A stretch of DNA of 64,000 bases. It comes from Tubiluchus corallicola (taxonomy: Eukaryota > Priapulida > Priapulimorpha > Priapulimorphida > Tubiluchidae). Below are positions 11,901-21,744 of this stretch, piece after piece; position 1 is the stretch's first letter; each line of letters opens with the position of its first letter. Position numbers and translations under genes: made by a program. The stretch lies in assembly GCA_030141605.1 (NCBI GenBank), contig JAQGDQ010000162.1:248001-312000 (forward strand), read 5' to 3'. The notes under the pieces are model-generated. The model was not told where the DNA came from, searched no databases, and saw nothing but the letters and a program-made list of their open reading frames with translations.

Positions 11901-14900
11901 CACTTTCAGGCTTAATGAGTTAACAGTCAGAGATGCAGGTACAGTAATCAGCCGGTATTCCTTGTGACTCACAAGACCAAACATCGTACAGCAAATAAGG
12001 GCAATGTAAGTGAGCAGACGATTCAGAACTACATTAGTCACGTGCAATAACAGATTTTCAACATTTTTATAATTAACAGGAACTTTGTGGGCCAATTTCT
12101 TTGCAAGAAAATGAAGCAGCCGACTTTGAAGAAATTTTTGTAGTTTTTGCAAATAATCAGACTTAGAAAAGTCTGATTTAGAAAAGTATACTTTTTAATT
12201 TATTGCTAATTCACTTACACAAATTAATATTTTAAATATTTTTCTAATTTTTAACTGCACAAAGGAATTTAGGCATTACTTCATTTCTAAAATTCATTAA
12301 AAACCTTTGCAGTGCCTAGTAAGCTGATGCCTCATACTTCTATACCTGTAATACTACACCCATCAGTTAATAAGTTCAGTCCGTTAATTGGGTCAAGACA
12401 CGTAGGTCCCAAGGTGAGTCTATTAAGCAGTGCCTACTGTATTTGTATGTATAATAATAGCATTGTTTACATTACTAGTGCGTTTTCAGAACAGAATAAT
12501 GCAATATGTTGTATGCTTTAACATATCAATTTAGATAAAAAAGTTGTTGATAAAACAAAAATCGGCTTTGAGCAAAGTAAAAAAGTGTTGTTAAAATGAA
12601 ACAGTGCCTCGTTAAGTGAAAAAATGTTCAGCGTTAAAACGAAACATTGCTAAACCGTAAATCGTTAAGCAAGGACTTACTGTATGTAAACAAACGCAAA
12701 ACTAAAGACAACAATAGTAAAGTGTTTACCGCCATGTAGGCAGCACAGCCGGCACTTCGTGTTTTCGCTTTCGAGTCGACCAGACGTCCGCTGATTCCAA
12801 AATCACACAGCTTCACGGTGCCCTTCCAATCCAGCAAAATGTTAGACGGCTTCACGTCCCGGTGAATGACGCCATGTGCTTCTTTCAGATAGTTGAGTGC
12901 TTTCACAATCTGGAAACATTGATATTAAAACATGGAAAAGATGGCAATTAGCAATACGGAAAAAACCAAAAAGATGAATTGATGCAGCTGGCTTCTTGCA
13001 ATAGGGAACCCAAACACGTCTTAGACACAGAGGCATAGCAAGGTAGGGGCGACAGTGAGTGCAAAAGGAACAGGCACAAATTTCTTCCAGAGTCCAATGA
13101 CTGTTAATTACTAATGACACAAAGTGCAAAAATTTTCAAATAACAACAAAAGTGCCTATTCAGAGATGATCGTAGCTGACTTAATTGCTACATACAGCCT
13201 AGAGAAAAAGCGAATGTTGTCATTTAATGGAGTGTGTAGGGTATTGTGTGTCTTAACAGATCGATAATTTTGGGGAAAACAGTGGCATTTCTCTAAATGC
13301 CAATTGTATTATTGTGAAAACCTGTAATGTTCTGTATATAATCTTTGCATGTTGTAATGCTGGAGCTGAATGTTTAATGGCTGTCGTGTTACGCGCAGCT
13401 AACATACAAAAGAGTTATTCTGGTGCAATACTGCAAATGAAACTCAAGGTGATTCTTAGAAAAAGTTCGTTTATCTTTACCCCATCATGTTGAAAAAGGA
13501 AAGCAGTGACACAAAAAATGCACACAATTTGTGGCTTCACCCAAGAAACAAATTATAATCAAAACATTAAAAGGGTAGGGATGCCAGAAGTTTTATTTGT
13601 CCCCAGGCACCACAAGCACTTGTTTGTGCCACTGCTTAGACACTTTTTCCGGTTCAACTTTTCAGCTGGTATTACCGTTGATAATGAACTACGTGAAAGA
13701 CAGGTCACAGCCATGTTGACCACTGCTGGATGTCAATTTGCAGTGTTCCAAATTTTAAACTGTTACAGATCTTAAAAAAATTACTCTTAGTTCCGATTAA
13801 ATAATTTTGTTCTCAGGTAGTTCAAATAATCTAATAATACGACAAAAGTTACAAAATATTGAAAAAAAGTGTTCAGATGTGCTGTTCTGTATTTCATCAT
13901 TTTCATTAGAATTTCTATTTCTAATATTTCTATATTCAAAACACTAAACTGCAGTTTTTCACAGACTACATAAGTTGACGATCAACGTTTTTGTTTCACG
14001 ATGCATACATACCGCCACAGCCATTTTGCCCAAGATTTTCTCCGGTATTGGCGTCTTAAGACGTTTCATGAGCTTATCTAAACACGTCGCCATCAGTTCC
14101 ATACAAATCCATACGTCACTCTATAAACACAACAAAAACCGTGTAAAACACAAGAATGGCAAAATTCAATTCCTACCAACCACCTGCTCCGAAAAACCAC
14201 CCGGCACCTCATCTAACAGAATATCTTCTTATTTGTGAACAAGGCAAAATAAGTAACATCTACTACAGCAAGTGTACAATTAGTTAAAGGCTCACAGATC
14301 TAGTCTGTGCTTTATACTAGGCTTAGATTAGAAGCTCACATATCTTGTTGAACGGATTTTCCTTTTACCAAACATGAAATGTGTTTCATGAACATATGCA
14401 TAACTTGAAATCTGTAACTTGCATTGTTGCGAGACTCACACTCAATTTCCAGTACAATCTATGAGAATCTAACTAAAATTATCTCGCCTATCTCGAACGA
14501 CCTCCCAAGCAAGAAATTTTCTCTTCTCCTGTCTTCTTTTAAGTTTCCGAAGAGAAACTTAACCGAAAGGAAAGACGATATGAAAAATTTCAGACAAAGC
14601 CTAGATTTGAACTTGGAGACTTTGGATTACAGATCCAGCCCCGATCTTTTTATAATTAGTTTCACTTTCTTGGCTTCGATAATTTAATAACTGTGATTTT
14701 AATTAACTCATATGAAAACAGGACAGACAATCTACTGACATAATTAATTTTTGCCACTATGCACAATGCACAATACTCACGTCAGTTATAAAAACTCCGA
14801 CGCACTGCACTATATAAGGACAATCGTGGCTTTTTAAAACCACCTCTAGATCCATAATGATCCGCTTATTTTCTTCTTTATTCCCAGACCTCCTCATTTG

Positions 14901-16770
14901 CTGTAAAGCAAAATAACACATCAAACGTAATAATCATTTTCCGTTGTAATAAGCCTTTTCATATTTTCTGTGCGCATGCATAGTTGCTACATAATGCATC
15001 ATAAAATCGCAATTTATTACATTTTGCCTGGTTTTAAAGTTTATTTTAAAGACAAAAGATATAGTTGTGACAGTGCTACGTATTCGACAAGTTTGCCAGA
15101 TAGAGAAAAATGTATATGATTAAGAGGTTCAGATTTTCAAATTCAGAGTTTGGAGACTACGCAAGCAGTTTAATGATCACACACCAGCACAAGAGTTCAG
15201 GATTTTCACTAATACCTTGACGGCTATTACTTGACCACTAGGTTTGTGCCTCATTTTAACTACATGACCACAAGTCCCATTTCCCAGCTCTCCCAGGAAT
15301 TCCAAGTCTGCAATGTCAGCATTATACTTCTAGAAACAAAAATTAAAACTGGCTTAGACAATAGACATACATAATAAGATTATGCTGTGGACAAAAGCCT
15401 ATCTGAAAAAAGAAAGCTATTGACCAGGGATGTGTCGATCCAATATATAGTAGAGATCGGTAAGCAAACTAGCATGTTGGAACAGATCGGAGATGAGGCC
15501 CGACACAATGCTATAATATCGGCAATATGAACGAGTTTCTCCTAGAATAAATTTCCACTTTGATTACACTTGAATTAAACATTGATTGAGCCTTCTGAAC
15601 AGCGCCTAATCAATGCAATAGACATTTACGGTCAATAATTTGAGCAGTTTCTTCAAAAATTCTATTTCGTTTTCACCATGCCATTGGCGTACAAGTGCTG
15701 CAATTTTTAAGTGTTGAGCGAGCCTCAAAAAGTACGAGTTTGAACAAAAAGGGTGTTTCATACACGAAAAACGCAAACATTTTCAATTTCAAGCTCTGTG
15801 CCTATGAGGTCATTACCAATGTATCACGTGTTTCTCTCGCATCTACAATTTTACACAAAACATCATCGCTAGTTACTTCTTTCACCGCAAGTTCATTTTA
15901 TATGCGACTAAAAACCTAATAATTGCTATTGGGAGTGAAATATGTTGTTGAAATAAATTATACGAAGCTTTACAAAGACAAACTGAATGTACTAATAATA
16001 AAACAGTAACTATAATCACAAAACTAGTACACAATTTGTACTTCATAGAAGGACAAAAATGTCACAATTATGATATACAGCTAATGAAAATTGCGAGCAA
16101 AAAAAGTTACGAGCGATTAGAGTCACTGTATGGTTATATATTTATAATGGAACAAGCTTTTAATTTTGCTAATGGATGAAAAAACACTGTGGAACATGTG
16201 GAAATTAAAACTTGTACAGAATATTACAATTCGTCATGAGTACTCGTCTGGGTTACTAAGAAATACCTGATTTCCATGGCAAGTCAAAATTGCTGTATGT
16301 TCCATAATTTCCTTTAATTTCTTATCTATGTCAATGTTGTCAGGCGCACGTTGAGGCAGCTGCCATTGAAAACCAGTGGGAGGCTTTCGTCTTGATTGAG
16401 GTGACGGGGCAGAGCTTGACCGGCCATACTGTTGTGGTAACATAGCTGAAACAAAATCAACTGACAATTAATGCAACATTGTAAAGACAAGTAAGCATAA
16501 TTAAAATGCACGTATAAAAAAACAAGCCTTAGCCCTGCTATTACTATGAAACAGTAAATACGAATTTATCTTTAACTTAAATTAATGATCCAAAAAGGTT
16601 TGTAACACAAACTTACTCGGCCTTTGTCGCCGCGGACTGCCATGAACGTCTAACGGTAAACATCTGTTATTCTTTTCGCGTTTTAAGGAGTCATTTTCAG
16701 CTTTTAAACGAGCTTCTATTTTACTTAATTTGTTGTGTACAGTTTGTGTAGTCGACGCCATGCTAGACAT
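8795..16770 (-). CDS. MAP2K7: MAP kinase kinase 7 (MKK7), complete nine-exon gene
   Basis: Dual-specificity kinase that phosphorylates Thr and Tyr in the JNK activation loop, downstream of MAP3Ks. Coding exons in transcript order: 16770-16617, 16445-16267, 15329-15216, 14900-14781, 14120-14013, 12909-12730, 10729-10649, 9571-9429, 8972-8795. All have GT-AG borders and consistent phases. The 418-residue product matches the usual length (human 419). Visible features: N-terminal helix with a JNK-docking site (basic stretch then CLPL, residues 31-40), glycine loop GELGNGTCG (124-132), catalytic Lys149, HRD (Asp243), DFG (Asp261), activation loop SKAKT with Ser271 and Thr275, and the MAP3K-docking DVD region with [11 protein letters not shown] (388-398). 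Transposons sit in its introns but break no exon. It is divergent from ENGase. Confidence 0.95.
9429..9571 (-). CDS. MAP2K7: MAP2K7 exon 8
   Basis: 143 nt between acceptor CGTGTAG and donor GTGAGTTT. Encodes [20 protein letters not shown] and [12 protein letters not shown] of the kinase C-lobe. It ends with TG of a split Cys codon completed by exon 9. Confidence 0.95.
10649..10729 (-). CDS. MAP2K7: MAP2K7 exon 7
   Basis: 81 nt, phase 0 at both ends, donor GTGAGTTT and acceptor TTCTTGCAG. Encodes [20 protein letters not shown] and then WSLGISL, the APE-like segment (here PER) and helix F of the kinase. Confidence 0.95.
11098..12682. mobile_element. Outer TA-inserting DNA transposon in MAP2K7 intron 6
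   Basis: Ends are CAGTAAGTGCTTGCATAACG on the left and, on the opposite strand at the right, CAGTAAGTCCTTGCTTAACG. Both ends abut TA, the expected duplication. It resembles pogo/Tigger-type TIRs; no transposase was found. A second element is inserted at 11586-12439. The right end is only 47 bases from exon 6. A diverged relative seems to lie at about 50770-51345 in an NBR1 intron, sharing the AGCCCCGGGGCCACC and GTTGCTATAGCAACAGGT region. Confidence 0.75.
11586..12439. mobile_element. Inner TA-inserting DNA transposon nested at 11098-12682
   Basis: TIRs are CAGTAAATGTCACTTAATAG (left) and CAGTAGGCACTGCTTAATAG (right, opposite strand), each flanked by TA. It is 854 bp, non-autonomous and homologous to the inner element at 1165-2399 but reversed. 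It lacks the 76-bp tandem array of that copy. Confidence 0.75.
12730..12909 (-). CDS. MAP2K7: MAP2K7 exon 6 (catalytic and activation loops)
   Basis: 180 nt, phase 0 at both ends. Encodes [40 protein letters not shown] and [20 protein letters not shown]. It holds the HRD aspartate, the DFG magnesium ligand and the two activation-loop phosphosites. This is the most conserved exon of the gene. Confidence 0.97.
13028..13634. mobile_element. hAT-like non-autonomous element with perfect 8-bp duplication
   Basis: Left end CAGAGGCATAGCAAGG and right end, on the opposite strand, CAGTGGCACAAACAAG. The 8 bases before (13020-13027) and after (13635-13642) are both CTTAGACA, a hAT-type target-site duplication. 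It is the same family as 41603-42251 and the short 24975-25174 copy. No transposase was seen. It lies in MAP2K7 intron 5. Confidence 0.85.
14013..14120 (-). CDS. MAP2K7: MAP2K7 exon 5
   Basis: 108 nt, phase 0 at both ends, donor GTATGTATG. Encodes [20 protein letters not shown] and [16 protein letters not shown], the hinge region and helix D/E of the kinase. Confidence 0.95.
14350..14530. repeat. Relic of the outer element family at 826-2601
   Basis: The AACTTGAAATCTGTAACTTG, TCTCGCCTATCTCGAACGAC and CTCCCAAGCAAGAA series matches AACTCGAAATCTGTAATTTG, CTCGCCTATTTCAAACAACC and CTCTCAAGTGAGAA near 935-1050. Ends were not found. It lies in MAP2K7 intron 4. Confidence 0.55.
14781..14900 (-). CDS. 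MAP2K7: MAP2K7 exon 4
   Basis: 120 nt, phase 0, donor GTGAGTATT and acceptor GCTTTACAG. Encodes [20 protein letters not shown] and [20 protein letters not shown]. It contains helix C (its glutamate pairs with Lys149) and strands 4-5. Confidence 0.95.
15216..15329 (-). CDS. MAP2K7: MAP2K7 exon 3 (ATP-binding loop)
   Basis: 114 nt, phase 0. Encodes [33 protein letters not shown] and VIAVK. The glycine-rich loop and the catalytic lysine, which is the last codon of the exon, are both here. Confidence 0.95.
16267..16445 (-). CDS. MAP2K7: MAP2K7 exon 2
   Basis: 179 nt starting with two bases of a split Thr codon; acceptor ATTTTGTTTCAG, donor GTATTTCTT. Encodes a Ser/Pro/Gln-rich linker, then [20 protein letters not shown], the regulatory segment matching IEIDQKLQEIM before the kinase fold in other MKK7 proteins. 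Confidence 0.93.
16617..16770 (-). CDS. MAP2K7: MAP2K7 exon 1 (start, JNK docking)
   Basis: Starts at ATG 16770-16768, a single base after ATTTCAG. Encodes a coiled helix ([20 protein letters not shown]) like the one in human MKK7 (KLSRLEAKLKQEN), then NNRCLPLDV and RRQRP(T), both fitting a basic-plus-hydrophobic MAPK docking site. The next ATG (codon 4) is an alternative start. Confidence 0.88.
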
Positions 16771-16991
16771 CCTGAAATTTCTTACGTATTTGCGTAAACT
16801 TAAAAGTTGATTCGCAACGTTTAAAATTAAATAAGCCGGTAAAGCGCTTTTATTAACTGTTTAAACTGTGCAAGTTGCACTTTATTCTACATGCACTGAA
16901 GCCGTAAAATACTAACCGTATCTTAAAATTAAGGAAATTGTATTCGTAAGTACCTTTTACTTAATCAACTACTGTTTTTTAATTTGGCTTC

Positions 16992-16999
16992 TGACGTCA
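16992..16999. promoter_or_regulatory. Consensus CRE (TGACGTCA)
   Basis: Perfect palindromic CREB/ATF site about 220 bp upstream of the MAP2K7 start codon. A CACGTG E-box lies 11 bases further on, at 17011-17016. Placement suits a MAP2K7 core promoter; ATF-family factors are JNK pathway targets, so feedback is conceivable but only inferred. Confidence 0.55.
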
Positions 17000-19542
17000 C
17001 AACCTTCCGACACGTGACATATTCTACTGTACTACCAGTACAGCAGTCCAACGCAGCATGATGGTTGCATAATAATTATCATTTTCTTGATCTTGACAAG
17101 GTAGAGGGTAGTTTGCTTTATTGTATTATTATTATTTTTTGTTATTTTGCTGCAAGTGTTTTTAGTTGTTTATGACTGTTTTTAGATTTTCCAACCCCGC
17201 CTCACATGCACAGTGATTGACGAACTGAAAGTGAAACATTCTTTGAAGTTTTGAGATTTTATTGCTGAACAAAGAAACAACTTTCCTGTTCGGCAAACAA
17301 AGAATTTGTTGTTACTGAGCCGTTCTGATGTTTAGAAGTTAGAATCAAGAGTTATCGGAAAAGCTATCGAGGCAAGCAATAATTTAAAGTAAGTAAAATT
17401 CTATTAAATATGAACTGTTATACTGTTAAATATAATTTCACACATAGCAGTAAGGAAAATATACTTTGTGTTTAGGTTTCAATATGTCTGTGTTATTATT
17501 TATATTAAGTGCATATACCCACTGTTTTTAAACCAAGAGGATTTGTCAAATGGCCATAATTGACGATTGCCGGGAAAATAGTTTCTTGGCATTTTCATTT
17601 GCCAAAGGCTATTTTTCTCTTTGTTTGAAGATTTATACACAACTGAACATGACTAATACACTACTGGTGGTATTTTATTAATTTGACAAGGTTTTCTTTT
17701 ACAATGACAAAGATTCCGGTCTTACCACAAGGATACAACATTAGGAATGCTCTGCCATAGTGTGCCGAATGTCAGTGAATGACCCTCAGTGGTGTAGGGC
17801 TATCTGATTTCATTTGACGTAATGACATGTTATAACAACATATGTTGTTTGTAACGTCTTGTTCTATCCTGTCTGAAAACCACAGCAGTAATATCTTTAT
17901 GTGGTTGTCTAAAAGCAAGTATACTTACATACAAACTTTTTCAAAGCCTTCAAGCTTCATATGTTGGAAAGACTTCTAGATGGACATTTGGCTAAGCATA
18001 AGGAAATTACTCCATTACTCGATAATATGATCAGTTTCTAGCCAATAGGGCAAGTGCCAGCTTTATAATCAGTTAGTAAATTGAATTTTCTGATATAGCT
18101 AAAATACATTTAAATTTAATTTATTCTAAAGTAAAAGCCCAAATTATTTTCACGTATTGTTTTGGACTGTAACAATTTAACCTATAATGCTCATACTATA
18201 GCTTTCGTACAAGGAGACCATTAAATTCCTTTCTACCAAATTGTCTGGGTTTATGTAAAATTACATCAAACGACCGAATTACAATGGGGTAGAATCGTTC
18301 CCAGAAACGTTTTTGGCCAGAAAACTTTCCCAGAAAATGTAATAAATCCGTTTTAAAGCATAGTTAGATGATGTTAAATAAAAGTACATGTGTATTGATT
18401 AATACTGATTATATGATAAGCAAATTTGGTCAACTCGTTAAGGCAAGAAAGTAGATTTGTAACGTCAGAACGATTATATAGCAAATCATGTTGATCTTTG
18501 CATATACGCAATAGTGAGTAATCATGGCGTGTGATTGGTTACCGAAGTGAAACATTGTTGAGCCTGTCAACTTGTTAGTTGTGTGACTGCTTAGGAATCT
18601 CACTTTGGACAGTTCCTGTCACTGTTATGCTGAATTATTTTGCTGATTTACGGCGGATATACGTGCATCTGATTGAGACTGTGACACATCTGCCTGTTCA
18701 ATATTTCATCTCAGGTCCTGCCATAAAAGAATCTGTAAGAAAATCTTGTGAAGGATAATTTCTTGGACAAATTTAGACTCCAACATAAGGCTCGGTGTTT
18801 TCATGTTTCTTAAACTTTTTTTCAAATCCTTTGAAAGTAAATTAAATATGAGGTGATTGTATGGCAAATTGATTCTAATTTAATGCTAAATTTGTTACAA
18901 AGCAAAACATTTTTCAAAAAAATTTAAAACAAGACTGACTGCTGAAACAGAAGTTGGTCTTGAACTTATTTCTCAACATTGTGCTTTGAAAAAAAAACAT
19001 GAAGGCTTTACCCTACTAAAACAGCAGATTTTGCAACTACAATTTTTCTGTTAAAAAATGTTTCTGGGAAATACTTTTTCTGTGAAAAGAGTTTTCTAGG
19101 AAAAATATTTACTGACAATTTTTTTCTGGTAAGCTGTTTTTCTGGGACATGTCTTCTGGAAAACCTGCCTAAATAATCACAATTGCTAAAGCGAATTTTA
19201 TTTTTGCAACTTTACTCACGTTTTTAATCGGCCTTCAATGTTTTAACATGAATTTGCATGTGTGGGCCCAAAAGGGTGTTTTTATTTGCTATACATAGTT
19301 TAATGTTTTTATTAATGAGTTTTTGCATTCTAAGTTTTGCTATTCCATGCATTGGTTGGCTCAGAAAAACTTGCTTAATTTTGTTCTTGGTTTTTGACAT
19401 TACCAGATCGACAATCTGTCCACATGGCAAATTTAGAAATTGTATAAATGTGCTATAGCTAGTTTGTAATATCTGAAAATAGAATTGCATTATGTATCTA
19501 ACATACCAGCAGAAATGAGCAGGTATGATGTTACAGGCTAAA

Positions 19543-19626
19543 GCGGAATAACCAAGTGGTTATGGTGTTTGCAGAGTGCCAAACCTTACAATAGTCCCAG
19601 TTTGCCTCAAATTCTGGCATTACTCC
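19543..19626 (+). repeat. tRNA-like relic, possible SINE head
   Basis: GCGGAATAACCAAGTGGTTA resembles the 5' end of a class II tRNA including the A box (TAACCAAGTGG). About 55 bases on, CAGTTTGCCTCAAATTCTGG is a poor B box. The acceptor stem does not close well, so a functional tRNA is unlikely. Confidence 0.3.
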
Positions 19627-19761
19627 AATAACTTTAAGAGGTAATGAGCTATGAAAACAAGTGTAGTTTTTTTGGGCCACCCTGAATGTTAATTAAATTT
19701 TCAAATACATGTCGATGCTTGGATTTGCAGTTGTGGCTGTTGTAAGTTTCTTATATGCAAC

Positions 19762-21744
19762 ATGAATAACCTCAAATGCACGCCGTTTGTCAGTCTGCAA
19801 GAAGTGAACTCTTGGCTTCCAGGAAGTAACCCTCTTTGGGTTGCAAAGGAGCCCTTCAGGGCATGTAAGTGTGATGCAACACAAAGGCCAAAGACTCTTA
19901 TCTGTCATGATTTGGGCGGGAACTACAAGGAAGACAGCTTCGTACAAGGGTCAGCGGATACGGATGTTTATACGTTATACCATTGGAATATAGTAGACAT
20001 CTTTGTATATTTTAGCCACAGTTTTGTAACATTGCCACCACCAACATGGACAAATGCTGCTCACAGACACGGTGTCAAATGCCTGGGTACGGTGATAACC
20101 GAAGGTTGGATTGACGGAACCAGCCTGTGTCAACGATTTCTTGAATCGAGAGAAGTGGCAGAACAATTTGCAAACAAACTAGTTGAAATAGCATCTTACT
20201 ACAACTTCGATGGTTGGCTGTTTAACATTGAAAATGCTTTAAATTCAGCTCAGGTACAATTACTTGTTCATCTTCTTCGCTATTTAGGTGCGGAATTGCA
20301 CAGAAGAATTCCTCATGGACTGCTCTTGTGGTATGATAGTGTAATTGTTGAAGGCGCCTTGGATTGGCAAAATGAGTTGAATAATTTAAATCAGTTATTT
20401 TTTTCCTCCACAGATGGGATATTTCTAAATTATACATGGAACAGAGAAAACCTGTCAAAGACACGCGATTTTGCTGCTAGTCGAGTCTGTGATGTTTATG
20501 TAGGTATTGACGTGTGGGGTCGAGGCCAGTTTGGTGGGGGTGGATTCAACACAAATCTTGCTCTTGAAGTCGTACGAGAGTTTGGTTTATCTGCAGCCAT
20601 TTTTGCCCCAGCTTGGACTTTTGAGAAGCTCGGATATGAACAGTTTGAAATCAATAATAATTTTTTCTGGTCTATGCTACTTCCGCTGTGTTACACACAC
20701 AGGGTTGAACGCTCATCCTTTGCCACGTCTTTCTGCAAGGGCTCCGGCAAGCGGCTCTATTGGAATGGGATAGTTATTCATCCTCGCCCATGGTTCCATC
20801 TTTCACTCCAACAGATTCAGCCAGTTAGCTATGGAATATCTTCTGATGGCCAAGCAGACATAACCTTCTGTGCTGTCGATGGATTTTGCGGTGGTGGATG
20901 TTTGCAAATACGAGGAACTACCTGCCCTGGCAATCCAGCCAACATAGCTCTTTTCACTTCATCCATTTCATGTAGACCACAATTTCTAGTCGTGTATACT
21001 TTTAAAGCCCTACTTTTGGACTCGGTCCACTTTGCTTTAGAAATCCACACCAGAAAAACCGTTCCTTTTAGAAACAATGTGTTTCAGCTTCCAGCATTAA
21101 ATGGAAATGGTGACAGTGATCAGAATATTTACAGTACTTTAACAGATGACGATTCGTGGCTTCAGCAAGCTGCCAAATTAGATAAATCATTAAGCAGCTC
21201 GTTCCTGAAAACATCTGGTTGGACAACCAGAGTGTTTCTAATACGTAAAGATGTGGGTGACATTACTGATATCAGTGTGTTAATCAAACCCACTGAAAAC
21301 CGTGAAGTGCCGTTTTGGTTGCTATTTGGTCAGCTAAAGATATTTGCTGCAGAAGATTTGTACCGACAATTGCCTGTGTCTGAGTATTTGGTTAAGAATG
21401 TATCTGTAAGAAAAGTTGAAAAAACATTTCATACTAAAGCCAATCCATACAATTCCGACATGACGTTGTGGAATAGTTTGGATTTAACACTTGAATGGAC
21501 ATATTCTGTCGAGAATTTTGACCATTTCCGTGTTTACCAGATTGACAGTACCCACAGGACATCACATTTGCTAGGATTTGCACACACGTGTATGTTTGAA
21601 GTTGTCAAGTTGTACATACCCGATGATTGCCAAAGAGTTACTTTTGTGGTGCAGCCAGTATGCCATTTGTTACTTGCCGTACCTCTGCAAGATTGCACAG
21701 GTATTGATGTTGATCTAACCAGTGACAAGGTAGCACGATTGTAG
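19762..21744 (+). CDS. ENGASE: Cytosolic endo-beta-N-acetylglucosaminidase (GH85)
   Basis: Cleaves the chitobiose core of free N-glycans in the cytosol during glycoprotein disposal. The 660-residue coding sequence is a single exon. The conserved GH85 core starts almost at the first codon (FVSLQEVNSWLP), followed by RPKTLICHDLGGNYKEDSFV, YHWNIVDIFVYFSH, TNAAHRHGVKCLGT and FDGWLFNIEN, where Asn155 and Glu157 are the catalytic pair of the family. LLWYDSVIVEGALDWQNELN, then GIFLNYTW and VYVGIDVWGRG, complete the TIM barrel. The rest is the beta-sandwich tail typical of animal enzymes. There is an in-frame TAA at 19690 and no earlier ATG after it. Human ENGase is about 740 residues, so either this protein has a short N-terminus or an upstream exon joins at the acceptor ending 19730. 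Confidence 0.92.
   Translation: MNNLKCTPFVSLQEVNSWLPGSNPLWVAKEPFRACKCDATQRPKTLICHDLGGNYKEDSFVQGSADTDVYTLYHWNIVDIFVYFSHSFVTLPPPTWTNAAHRHGVKCLGTVITEGWIDGTSLCQRFLESREVAEQFANKLVEIASYYNFDGWLFNIENALNSAQVQLLVHLLRYLGAELHRRIPHGLLLWYDSVIVEGALDWQNELNNLNQLFFSSTDGIFLNYTWNRENLSKTRDFAASRVCDVYVGIDVWGRGQFGGGGFNTNLALEVVREFGLSAAIFAPAWTFEKLGYEQFEINNNFFWSMLLPLCYTHRVERSSFATSFCKGSGKRLYWNGIVIHPRPWFHLSLQQIQPVSYGISSDGQADITFCAVDGFCGGGCLQIRGTTCPGNPANIALFTSSISCRPQFLVVYTFKALLLDSVHFALEIHTRKTVPFRNNVFQLPALNGNGDSDQNIYSTLTDDDSWLQQAAKLDKSLSSSFLKTSGWTTRVFLIRKDVGDITDISVLIKPTENREVPFWLLFGQLKIFAAEDLYRQLPVSEYLVKNVSVRKVEKTFHTKANPYNSDMTLWNSLDLTLEWTYSVENFDHFRVYQIDSTHRTSHLLGFAHTCMFEVVKLYIPDDCQRVTFVVQPVCHLLLAVPLQDCTGIDVDLTSDKVARL

Larger units (their letters stand above)
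16771..19761. other. Divergent promoter/intergenic region, MAP2K7 and ENGase
   Basis: Nearly 3 kb between two gene starts on opposite strands. Near MAP2K7 it contains a consensus CRE and an E-box. A strong donor-like AAAGTAAGT at 17386-17394 and an acceptor-like ATTTGCAG ending at 19730 could bound a 5'UTR intron of ENGase. The part at 18290-19165 has repeated TTTCTGGG words, and 19543-19626 resembles a tRNA-derived relic. Confidence 0.55.
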
